A stretch of DNA of 6,629 nt. Origin: Parcubacteria group bacterium (lineage in GTDB: Bacteria; Patescibacteriota; Minisyncoccia; Minisyncoccales; CG1-02-41-26). Below the pieces are notes generated by a model. The model saw only the letters and a list, made by a program, of their open reading frames with translations, did no database searches and was not told where the DNA came from. Positions 1-5,605 of this stretch are shown here, piece after piece. The stretch covers positions 1-6,629 of the forward strand of contig JABMPZ010000114.1 in NCBI GenBank assembly GCA_013203565.1, written 5' to 3'. Position numbers and translations under genes: made by a program. How positions within the stretch are numbered: position 1 is the first letter of the stretch; each line of letters opens with the position of its first letter.

Positions 1-228
1 GGTCCTACTTCAGTAGGACACATTAGAATACAAGGTCCGAGTGGAATGATTAAACTCAATCTCATTTCAGCCAGTGATGTACCGGCAAATATGGGAGTAG
101 TCAAAGTAGCCAGAACTGCCGGAGACACAAACACAGCAGCTGATTTAGTGCTTACAACTGACCCAGATGCCTCGCCTGTTAGGATTATGACTCCTTATGG
201 GATAAGGTCTTGGAGGAAGTTGCCTTGA
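1..228 (+). CDS. C-terminal end of an unrecognised protein (5' truncated)
   Basis: Frame 1 is open from the first base to a TGA at 226-228, giving 75 residues of a protein that begins outside the window. I do not recognise the family. The segment is rich in Gly, Thr, Ala, Val and Asp, has no hydrophobic membrane span and no cysteine, and ends in a basic/aromatic tail (GIRSWRKLP). Alternating Val/Ile and small polar residues suggest a beta-rich, possibly extracellular or structural protein; that is inference only. Its base composition is richer in G+C than the genes after it: I counted 29 of 60 G/C in 61-120 against 13 of 60 in 1681-1740. An internal ATG at 46 could give a 60-residue product, but the frame is open upstream with the same character, so a truncated longer gene is the simpler reading. 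Confidence 0.6.
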   Translation, partial: GPTSVGHIRIQGPSGMIKLNLISASDVPANMGVVKVARTAGDTNTAADLVLTTDPDASPVRIMTPYGIRSWRKLP

Positions 229-254
229 CCGTTGTTATAACTAATTGGTATAAT
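225..254 (+). promoter_or_regulatory. Promoter with extended -10 placing the start at the ATG of the reductase gene
   Basis: A -35 box TTGACC (225-230, 5 of 6 matches) is followed by an 18-base spacer and a perfect TATAAT (249-254). TG one base upstream (246-247) makes this an extended -10. The expected transcription start, about 7 bases after the -10, falls at 261, which is the ATG of the next gene. The mRNA should therefore be leaderless, which fits the lack of any Shine-Dalgarno sequence before 261. The -35 box overlaps the TGA stop of the preceding gene. Confidence 0.7.
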
Positions 255-260
255 AATGTA

Positions 261-1304
261 ATGGAAAATAAAATTTTATCAGAATATGATGCTGTGATTG
301 TAGGGGCTGGTCCATCTGGTTGTATAACCGCAAAGTACCTTTCAGAACACTACAATGTTTTACTATTAGATCAATTAAAAATACCACGAGATAAACCATG
401 TGGAGGTATTTTAGTAGAGGAAGCACAAAACTTTATTAAAGAAAATTTACCAACTATCCCTGAAGATGTTTTTTCTTCTCCTAAATATCTAGACATGCGA
501 AATATTGATTGGGATAATGAATCCGAATTAGACATAAAGAGGGGATTATACAATATTAATAGAATAAATTTTGATCGTTGGATATTTGAACTTTGCAAAA
601 AGAATATATTTGTTTCTCATCAAACTAGATGTTTGGGGTTTGAAGTAGAAAAAGATTCAATAGATATAACAATTAAAAAAGCGGGGGAAGAAATAAATAT
701 AAAATGCAAGTATCTAATAGGGGCAGATGGGGCTTTTTCTATTGTAAAGAAAAAGCTAAGTAACAATGAACAGATTAGACAATATGTTGCAATGCAAGAA
801 TTTATTGGGTTAGAGAATGAGTTTATGGATAAATTCTTATTTATTTATGATAATGACATAACAGATTTTTATTCATGGGCAATACCAAAAGATAATAATT
901 TAGTTGTTGGCTCGGCGTTGCTTAAAGAAGGTGCAACTGAAAAATTTCATATTTTTAAACAAAAGCTTAAAGAAAAGTTAGGTATCCAAGGTCAGATAAC
1001 TAAAAAAGAAGGGTGGCTCATTAATAGACCAAGATATGAAAAAGATGTTTTTCTTGGTTTGGGAAATGTATTTTTAATAGGTGAGGCAGCTGGATTCATT
1101 AGCCCGAGTACTGCTGAAGGTATTAGTTTTGCATTAAGAAGTGGTTTTAATTGTGCTAAAGCTATTTCAAATCATTCTAAAAATCCATTCAAAGAATATG
1201 AAGATATTTCCTCGTCGCTTATAAATGAAATTATACTAAAATTTGCAAAATCAGAAATGTTATCTGACCCAGTTAAAAGAAAGAACTATTTTTTAAAAAA
1301 GTGA
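261..1304 (+). CDS. Geranylgeranyl reductase family FAD-dependent oxidoreductase
   Basis: The 347-residue protein is a flavoprotein of the geranylgeranyl reductase/FixC group, which saturates double bonds of prenyl chains in archaeal lipids, chlorophyll or quinones. Visible motifs in order are the N-terminal Rossmann loop GAGPSG (15-20), an acidic residue closing the second strand (D37), the family signature KPCGG (45-49), the second FAD motif GADGAFS (from 154) and the C-terminal FAD loop GEAAGFISPSTAEG (274-287). That last loop usually reads GDAAG...GEG; here Asp is Glu and one Gly is Ala, both mild changes. It is a little shorter than typical archaeal members. The frame can be extended upstream to a TTG at 210, but ATG 261 is preferred: it lies right after the -10 box and is followed closely by the Rossmann strand. 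The prenyltransferase starts 4 bases after its stop, so the two are probably co-transcribed. The exact prenyl substrate cannot be told. Confidence 0.85.
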   Translation: MENKILSEYDAVIVGAGPSGCITAKYLSEHYNVLLLDQLKIPRDKPCGGILVEEAQNFIKENLPTIPEDVFSSPKYLDMRNIDWDNESELDIKRGLYNINRINFDRWIFELCKKNIFVSHQTRCLGFEVEKDSIDITIKKAGEEINIKCKYLIGADGAFSIVKKKLSNNEQIRQYVAMQEFIGLENEFMDKFLFIYDNDITDFYSWAIPKDNNLVVGSALLKEGATEKFHIFKQKLKEKLGIQGQITKKEGWLINRPRYEKDVFLGLGNVFLIGEAAGFISPSTAEGISFALRSGFNCAKAISNHSKNPFKEYEDISSSLINEIILKFAKSEMLSDPVKRKNYFLKK

Positions 1305-1308
1305 TATT

Positions 1309-2172
1309 ATGAAAAAATACAGATATGTTATATCTTATATCAAAAATGAATTTGTATATGCCGGACACTTACAGGCCCTAGGCGCAGCAAGTATTGTATT
1401 TGCTTCTTCTGTTCTTTTTAATACTAGAATCCATTGGAGTGGCATTTTAGTTGCTTATTTAGTTTTTTATAGCGCATATATATTTGATAGATTTAAAGGA
1501 TTAAAAACTGACTCTCTAACTAACTCAGAAAGGACTCAACACATCCTCACATATAAAAGAAAAATTCCAGTTATTATTGCAAGTGTTGGTTTATTTACAT
1601 TAATCCTTTTATTATATTTCAGTAATTTCTATGCTTTATTAGTTGCTATAGGAGTCATTACACTCGGATTATTTTATGATTCTTTTTTTAAGAAAATTAC
1701 GAAAAAGATAACAGCTTTTAAGAATTTTTATGTTGCTCTTCCTTTTGCTGTAATGGTACTTTTTCCTTTTATTTTTTATTCTCACCCACTTACCAAAGAA
1801 ATAGGTTACTCAGTTATTATATTCTTTTCACTCGTACTCTTGAAAATGTTTTTACTACAAGTTTTTCTTGATATAAAAGATATAGATAGTGATAAACAAC
1901 AGGGATTACGAACTGTACCTGTTATCATAGGAGAAAATAATACATTTAAATTATTAAAAATTGCTAATATAATAATAACCTTTTTAATACTATCTATCTT
2001 CTTGTATAAAAATATCTTACCAAAATTTTCATTGATTTTATTATTAACCATACCTTTTGATTTTTATTCACTCAAAATATCAAAACAAGACAAATATAAA
2101 GGATATGTATTGGTAAGTATGGGATTTATTTTATGGTTTATCCTTATTGGAATTACTAAAATATTAATATGA
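1309..2172 (+). CDS. UbiA-family membrane prenyltransferase
   Basis: This 287-residue, strongly hydrophobic protein has about eight or nine membrane segments and belongs to the UbiA superfamily, which transfers an isoprenoid diphosphate chain to an aromatic or lipid acceptor in the membrane. The second Asp-rich motif is intact: DIKDIDSD (188-195), followed by the usual K..G.RT.P run (K196, G199, R201-T202, P204). The first motif is unusual. The canonical N-x3-D-x3-D is replaced by Y57-x2-D60-R61 with Gly at 64 and the next Asp at 68, followed by TN.ER. A Y..DR version occurs in outlying UbiA-like families, so the substrate should not be assumed to be a quinone precursor. It lies 4 bases after the reductase and its TGA overlaps the ATG of the kinase (ATGA, 2169-2172), suggesting translational coupling. 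Pairing with a prenyl reductase parallels the chlG/chlP and archaeal lipid logic of attaching and then saturating a chain. Confidence 0.8.
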   Translation: MKKYRYVISYIKNEFVYAGHLQALGAASIVFASSVLFNTRIHWSGILVAYLVFYSAYIFDRFKGLKTDSLTNSERTQHILTYKRKIPVIIASVGLFTLILLLYFSNFYALLVAIGVITLGLFYDSFFKKITKKITAFKNFYVALPFAVMVLFPFIFYSHPLTKEIGYSVIIFFSLVLLKMFLLQVFLDIKDIDSDKQQGLRTVPVIIGENNTFKLLKIANIIITFLILSIFLYKNILPKFSLILLLTIPFDFYSLKISKQDKYKGYVLVSMGFILWFILIGITKILI

Positions 2173-3812
2173 TATCTTTCTTATTATTAAATAAAATTTT
2201 AGTTTTTGTTATTAATATCGTTGCTATTTGGATAGGTGTCTTAGTGTATCGTAATAACCCAAAAAAAAGAGTCAATCAAATTCTTGCTTCAATGGTAGTA
2301 TTAATGCTTTGTTGGGTAGATTTTGCATATTTGGCGAGAATATTGGGTGAGCAAAGAATTGATTTAGCTATGATTTCTTTGCGCATTGCCTGGTTTGTCT
2401 CTCCTTTATTTTATATTTTTGTTTTTTTTCTAGCAATTCATCTTATTGATAAAAAAAGAAATTATAGAGTTGTTAATATAATATTTCTTATAGTCGGATT
2501 GTGTTGTTCTCTTGCGATAGGATTTAGTGATTTAATTATTAAAAATATTGAATTCGTTGGAAATGATTTAACTATAATTTACGGAGTCGGAATGTTTCCG
2601 CTTCTAGGAATTATATTTTTTGTAATATGTATAGCTTTGTATATTGCAATAAAAGAATATTTAATAAGTTCAGAAAGGCAAAAAACTACTTTTCAATATT
2701 TTTTAATAGGTGCTTCAATATTTTATATCGCAAACATAATCTTTAATATATTTTTACCTTTATTCTTTCGCATTACTCATCTATATTGGATTGGAGACTA
2801 TTCGTCAACTTTTTTAATAGGGTTAACTGGTTATGCCATCGTAAAAGAAAAATTGTTTGGTATAAAAGTTATTGTTACTCAGCTTTTCATTGGAGTTTTG
2901 ACCTTACTCCTTTTAATTAACTTTGTTACAGCACAATCTTTATTTGAATATGTTTGGAAAGGGGCATTATTCATTGCTTTTATAATTTTCAGCTTTCTTT
3001 TGATAAAAAGTGTGAAAAGAGAAATCAAGCAGAAAGAGAGGATAGATAGGTTTGCTAAGGATTTGAAGGTTGCTAATGTTAGTTTGGAATTGGCTAATAA
3101 GAAATTAAAGAAATTAGATAAAGCAAAGTCCGAGTTTATTTCTATCGCCTCACATCAATTACGCACACCGCTTACTGCGATTAAGGGTTATGTCTCAATG
3201 ATATTAGAAGGGGACTATGGTAATCTTCCTAAAGAGACCCTGACTCCATTAACTAATGTTTATGAATCAAATCAACGATTAGTTAAATTAGTAAACTCAC
3301 TTTTGAACTTATCACGTCTTGAGGCAGGGAGAATTGTAATTCAGAAAGCTAATTTCTCTGTACAGGACTTAATTGCTGAATTAGTTAGGAGTTTTGTTGT
3401 TCAACTCCAAGGCAAAGATGTGAAATTAAAGTTTAAGAAACCAAGAGTAGCAATACCAGATGTTTTTGCTGATAGAGCTAAAATAGCAGAAGTCATTTCC
3501 AACCTTTTTGATAATGCAATAAAATATACTCCAAAAGGTAGTATAAGTGCAACATTAGAGTATAAAAAAAGTATTAATAAGGTTTTAATTACTGTTTCAG
3601 ACACGGGGGCTGGTATGACAAAAGAAGAAATGACTAAACTATTTAAAACATTCTCAAGAGCAGGGGCAGGTAATAAATTCTGGACAGAAGGCACAGGACT
3701 CGGACTATATGTAGCCAGAAAGTTTGTAGAAATGCACAGAGGAAGAATTTGGGCAGAATCAAAAGGAAAAGAAAAAGGAAGTAAGTTCCTAATAGAGTTA
3801 CCTGTGAAATAA
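2169..3812 (+). CDS. Membrane sensor histidine kinase with multi-span N-terminal domain
   Basis: The 547-residue protein has an N-terminal half (about 1-280) of seven to nine hydrophobic segments, consistent with the 7TM-type sensory domain common in histidine kinases. A charged linker, probably coiled-coil (about 280-325), leads to a HisKA domain with the H-box HQLRTP and phospho-acceptor His329, then a HATPase domain. The latter shows the N-box (N445 to N449, NLFDN), the G1 box DTGAGM (478-483), an F-box region FSRAG and the G2 box GTGLGL (508-513). All catalytic boxes look intact. The signal is probably sensed in or at the membrane, as no extracellular domain is evident. No response regulator is encoded in the window, so the partner must be elsewhere. 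The ATG overlaps the stop of the prenyltransferase (ATGA), with no separate ribosome site. This ties its expression to the lipid genes and suggests, without proof, a link to membrane state. Confidence 0.92.
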   Translation: MISFLLLNKILVFVINIVAIWIGVLVYRNNPKKRVNQILASMVVLMLCWVDFAYLARILGEQRIDLAMISLRIAWFVSPLFYIFVFFLAIHLIDKKRNYRVVNIIFLIVGLCCSLAIGFSDLIIKNIEFVGNDLTIIYGVGMFPLLGIIFFVICIALYIAIKEYLISSERQKTTFQYFLIGASIFYIANIIFNIFLPLFFRITHLYWIGDYSSTFLIGLTGYAIVKEKLFGIKVIVTQLFIGVLTLLLLINFVTAQSLFEYVWKGALFIAFIIFSFLLIKSVKREIKQKERIDRFAKDLKVANVSLELANKKLKKLDKAKSEFISIASHQLRTPLTAIKGYVSMILEGDYGNLPKETLTPLTNVYESNQRLVKLVNSLLNLSRLEAGRIVIQKANFSVQDLIAELVRSFVVQLQGKDVKLKFKKPRVAIPDVFADRAKIAEVISNLFDNAIKYTPKGSISATLEYKKSINKVLITVSDTGAGMTKEEMTKLFKTFSRAGAGNKFWTEGTGLGLYVARKFVEMHRGRIWAESKGKEKGSKFLIELPVK

Positions 3813-3822
3813 TTTTAAATAT

Positions 3823-4275
3823 ATGCAAGAAGAACATGTGGAACAGCAACTATACTCTGTTTTAGTTAATGTGGTAGTTGAGAAAGATGGTAAAATTTTA
3901 ATTTCTCAAAGAGGTTTGGACGAAGATCACGAACCAGGGAAATGGACAGTTCCAGGAGGAACACTCGAACATACAGAGAGGTCTTTTAATGTACTTGAAG
4001 AAACTGCAAAGAGAGAGGTTCTTGAAGAGACGGGTATTGAAGTTGAAGATGAGATGCATCTTCTTATAAATAACACATTTAATCATGATAAAGATAATCT
4101 GCTTGTTGTAGCCATTGTTTTCTTCTGTCGATATAAATCAGGGGAGGCGAAGCCTTTGGAGGATACTATTGATGTAAAATGGATTACTAAAGAAGAGATA
4201 GATAACTACGAGTTCCCACACCCCAATGTTAGAAGTTATGTTGTCAAGGGATTTGAATTTTTAGATAAGAAGTAA
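3823..4275 (+). CDS. Nudix hydrolase with an expanded Nudix box
   Basis: This 150-residue cytoplasmic protein has the Nudix fold: an N-terminal strand with VVVEKDGKILISQRG, the KWTVPGG approach (40-46), then the metal-binding helix ending REVLEETGI (64-72). Nudix enzymes hydrolyse nucleoside diphosphates linked to another group, such as damaged nucleotides, sugar nucleotides or NADH. The canonical box is G-x5-E-x7-REUxEExGU. Here G46-x5-E52 is normal, but 11 residues instead of 7 separate E52 from R64, so the loop before the helix carries about four extra residues (around 55-58). R64, E65, E68, E69 and G71 are kept, so catalysis should be possible. It starts 10 bases after the kinase stop, with no Shine-Dalgarno sequence, and ends 2 bases before the acetyltransferase ATG. 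The substrate cannot be predicted. Confidence 0.87.
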   Translation: MQEEHVEQQLYSVLVNVVVEKDGKILISQRGLDEDHEPGKWTVPGGTLEHTERSFNVLEETAKREVLEETGIEVEDEMHLLINNTFNHDKDNLLVVAIVFFCRYKSGEAKPLEDTIDVKWITKEEIDNYEFPHPNVRSYVVKGFEFLDKK

Positions 4276-4277
4276 TA

Positions 4278-4844
4278 ATGGTTATATATATGGAATATTT
4301 AATAAAAAAACAATTTGGAGATAAAGAAATTACTATTAGACAATTCTTGAAAAAGGACCTTTTGTCTGTGAAAAGATTTCAAATATATCTTAATACTTTA
4401 GTTGAAGAAGATGCAAAGATATTAATGAGAACTAAAAGAACACTAAAGGAAGAAAAAGAATGGCTTGAGGGTAAATTAGTTGATGTAAAAAAACATCATA
4501 AAGAAGTTTATTTACTAGCTGAGTATGAAGGTTTAATTGCAGGGCTTTGTAGTATTAAACTGCAACAAGAAAGGCAAGACCATATTGGAGAACTTGGGAT
4601 TTCTATTGGTAAAGATTTTAGAAAAATTGGCCTAGGTTTTTATTTAACAAAAGAACTTATTAAGCTCGCCAAGAAAGAATTAAAACCCAAGCCAAAAATT
4701 ATTAAACTTTTTGTTTTTGCTAATAATGAGCCAGCTATAAGGTTATATGAAAAAATAGGATTTAGACAAGTAGCTATATTGCCAGATCAAATACAATTTC
4801 AAGGTAAATTGATTGATGAAATTTGTATGCAACTATATCTATAA
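4278..4844 (+). CDS. GNAT family N-acetyltransferase
   Basis: A protein of 188 residues with the GNAT fold. The acetyl-CoA pyrophosphate loop is seen as RKIGLG (115-120, pattern R/Q-x-x-G-x-G) just after the strand GELGISIG. The C-terminal motif B is NNEPAIRLYEKIGF (149-162), typical of RimI/RimJ-like and small-molecule acetyltransferases. The first 60 or so residues carry the acceptor-side helices and are not diagnostic. The chosen ATG lies 2 bases after the Nudix stop; a second in-frame ATG at 4290 would remove four residues (MVIY) and is an equally credible start because neither has a clear ribosome site. It is probably in the same transcript as the Nudix gene. The acceptor, whether a protein N-terminus, antibiotic or metabolite, cannot be told from the sequence. 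Confidence 0.85.
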   Translation: MVIYMEYLIKKQFGDKEITIRQFLKKDLLSVKRFQIYLNTLVEEDAKILMRTKRTLKEEKEWLEGKLVDVKKHHKEVYLLAEYEGLIAGLCSIKLQQERQDHIGELGISIGKDFRKIGLGFYLTKELIKLAKKELKPKPKIIKLFVFANNEPAIRLYEKIGFRQVAILPDQIQFQGKLIDEICMQLYL

Positions 4845-4853
4845 TTTTTTATT

Positions 4854-5396
4854 ATGAAAATAAAGGCGCCGATAAAAGATAAAGAATTTGAAAGAGCAGT
4901 TATATTTTTGATTGAGTATATGAAAGATGGCTATGATAATGACAAGCCATTGATTTTGCATAGTATTCAAGTCGGCTTAAAATTACTTGAACTAAAACAA
5001 GAACAAGAAGTAGTGATAGCTGGTGTTTTACATGATTTAGTTGAAGATACTAATTGCACAATAAAACAAATAGAACAAAAATTTGGCAAAAGGGTGGGAG
5101 ATTTGGTCTTAGCATTAACCCAAGAAAAGATTGAGGATTATAAGGAAAGGTGGGGTGTTTTATTAAATAAAATTAAAAAAATTGGTAAAGATGCGATGAT
5201 TATAAAAACAGTAGATTTTTATGAAAATTTCCCATATGCTAAATTAATTAAAGACAATGAATATCTACGAGAAATTGCATGGAAGCATAATTTTGCCATG
5301 GATGAGATGGAACCATTCATTGGCGACCTTCAAATATTTAAAGATTGCCGAGTTGTTCACCAAAAATTATTTAAAAAACTTGACAAAAAATTTTAG
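4854..5396 (+). CDS. HD-domain phosphohydrolase, SpoT/RelA hydrolase-like
   Basis: The 180-residue protein matches the HD hydrolase domain of RelA/SpoT-type and small alarmone hydrolase proteins. Metal ligands can be followed as H36 (ILHSIQVG), the doublet H60-D61 in VLHDLVEDT (58-66) and a later Asp, D121, in KTVDFYENF, where SpoT has K.ADR.HN. E64-D65 match the ED of SpoT that acts in hydrolysis, and FGKRVGDLVLALT (77-89) matches the FG..V..LV..VT stretch. The ADRLHN-type motif is weakened (DFYEN), so (p)ppGpp hydrolysis is possible but not certain; another nucleotide or phosphoester substrate would fit. There is no synthetase, TGS or ACT domain, so it is a stand-alone hydrolase. It starts 9 bases after the acetyltransferase, and a TATAAT at 4840-4845 could give it a weak internal promoter, but I see no good -35 box. 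Its 3' end contains the promoter of the tyrA leader. Confidence 0.8.
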   Translation: MKIKAPIKDKEFERAVIFLIEYMKDGYDNDKPLILHSIQVGLKLLELKQEQEVVIAGVLHDLVEDTNCTIKQIEQKFGKRVGDLVLALTQEKIEDYKERWGVLLNKIKKIGKDAMIIKTVDFYENFPYAKLIKDNEYLREIAWKHNFAMDEMEPFIGDLQIFKDCRVVHQKLFKKLDKKF

Positions 5397-5407
5397 ATTG
5401 CTATACT
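5380..5407 (+). promoter_or_regulatory. Strong promoter of the tyrA leader
   Basis: A perfect -35 box TTGACA (5380-5385) is followed by a 16-base spacer and TATACT (5402-5407, 5 of 6 matches). TG at 5399-5400 gives an extended -10. It overlaps the last codons and TAG stop (5394-5396) of the HD gene. The start of transcription should lie near 5414-5416, at or 2 bases before the ATG of the leader peptide, so that peptide would be read from a leaderless or nearly leaderless RNA. The upstream genes have no terminator here, so readthrough transcripts would pass through the same attenuator. Confidence 0.75.
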
Positions 5408-5415
5408 TAAAACAT

Positions 5416-5502
5416 ATGAGTAAAAGATGTATCCAATTAAATAGTTATTATAACTACGGCCTCACTATAGGGACCAATTTTTGGGTGCGAAATAGATCGT
5501 AG
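5416..5502 (+). CDS. Tyrosine-rich leader peptide of tyrA
   Basis: A 28-codon reading frame starts at ATG 5416 and stops at TAG 5500-5502. Residues 10-14 are SYYNY: Tyr codons TAT 5446-5448, TAT 5449-5451 and TAC 5455-5457. Phe22 and Trp23 follow. It sits between the promoter and the terminator in front of tyrosine-pathway gene tyrA, the arrangement of the trp, his and pheA leader peptides, in which codons for the end product act as the sensor. The Tyr codons lie directly 5' of the attenuator's first pairing segment and inside the left arm of a long stem, so a ribosome waiting for Tyr-tRNA would open those structures. No Shine-Dalgarno sequence precedes the ATG; translation would start at or 2 bases from the RNA 5' end. 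The frame extends upstream to an ATG at 5257 inside the HD gene, but that part is a shadow. The peptide itself probably has no function beyond being translated. Confidence 0.65.
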   Translation: MSKRCIQLNSYYNYGLTIGTNFWVRNRS

Positions 5503-5513
5503 TATATAATAAC
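5444..5513 (+). repeat. Long inverted repeat (leader stem) containing the Tyr codons
   Basis: GTTATTATAACTACG (5444-5458) is the reverse complement of 5498-5513 except for one extra base in the right arm. It forms about 15 pairs around a 39-base interior. AATTA (5435-5439) and TAATT (5517-5521) could extend it past an internal loop. The left arm contains all three Tyr codons of the leader peptide and the right arm contains its stop codon, so translation controls whether the stem can form. When formed, it would hold the 1:2 hairpin (5458-5475) closed and so favour termination. Confidence 0.65.
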
Positions 5514-5557
5514 GAATAATTTTACGCCCGCGGGTCGGCCTCTATGGTAGGGGTCGG
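5457..5557 (+). promoter_or_regulatory. Tyrosine-responsive transcription attenuator (alternative RNA pairings)
   Basis: Four segments can pair in mutually exclusive ways. Segment 1 (5457-5463, CGGCCTC) pairs with the end of segment 2 (5470-5475, GGGACC), 5 of 6 bases. Segment 2 (5464-5475, ACTATAGGGACC) pairs with segment 3 plus the terminator loop (5537-5548, GGCCTCTATGGT), 11 of 12 bases including two G-U and one A-C mismatch. Segment 3 (5535-5542) pairs with segment 4 (5550-5557) as the terminator. Segments 1 and 3 share CGGCCTC (5457-5463, 5536-5542), the duplication seen in classical attenuators. Expected logic: low Tyr-tRNA stalls the ribosome on 5446-5457, covering segment 1; segment 2 then takes segment 3 and tyrA is transcribed. 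With enough Tyr the ribosome runs to the stop at 5500, 1:2 reforms behind it and the terminator forms. The pairings are seen in the sequence; the mechanism is inference by analogy with trp and pheA leaders. Confidence 0.65.
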
Positions 5558-5568
5558 TTTTTTATTTT
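5535..5568 (+). terminator. Intrinsic terminator in the tyrA leader (attenuator)
   Basis: TCGGCCTC (5535-5542) and GGGGTCGG (5550-5557) form an 8-bp stem, with three G-U pairs, around the 7-base loop TATGGTA. A run TTTTTTATTTT (5558-5568) follows. It lies 37 bases before the tyrA start and after its promoter, so it is in the path of tyrA transcription and works as a conditional terminator. The 5' arm and loop are the part taken up by the antiterminator pairing with 5464-5475. Confidence 0.75.
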
Positions 5569-5591
5569 AGTTCCTTTACAATTTTTAATGC

Positions 5592-5597
5592 AGGAGG
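5592..5597 (+). promoter_or_regulatory. Strong Shine-Dalgarno sequence of tyrA
   Basis: AGGAGG lies 8 bases before ATG 5606, the best ribosome site in the window. It falls inside the frame if the in-frame ATG at 5588 were the start, so it decides for 5606. Most other genes here have no visible Shine-Dalgarno sequence and depend on leaderless starts or overlap with the gene before. Confidence 0.85.
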
Positions 5598-5605
5598 ACT
5601 TGGTT

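Noticed and set aside
210..260. Upstream TTG start extending the reductase by 17 residues
   Set aside because: It lies within the preceding gene and upstream of the -10 box, and the Rossmann fold starts properly from ATG 261.
5461..5473. CTCACTATAGGGA, identical to the core of the phage T7 promoter; possible vector or adapter contamination
   Set aside because: The upstream half of the T7 promoter does not line up without two inserted bases, and these bases are explained by the leader reading frame and by pairing with 5537-5548. Chance is the better reading.
5257..5502. 81-codon + strand frame overlapping the HD gene
   Set aside because: Its first part is a shadow of the HD gene in another frame with no start signal. 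Only the last 28 codons, after the promoter at 5380-5407, are kept as the leader peptide.
5527..5534. Perfect palindrome CCCGCGGG
   Set aside because: It has no room for a loop and no repeat elsewhere. It may be part of the attenuator spacer but I can assign it no role.
5414..5568. T-box riboswitch in the tyrA leader
   Set aside because: There is no T-box sequence (UGGNACC type) and no Stem I features. The reading frame with Tyr codons and the 1/3 repeat fit leader-peptide attenuation better.
5588..5605. ATG 5588 as start of tyrA
   Set aside because: The AGGAGG site would be inside the gene; ATG 5606 has it at the right 8-base distance and leads straight into the nucleotide-binding strand.
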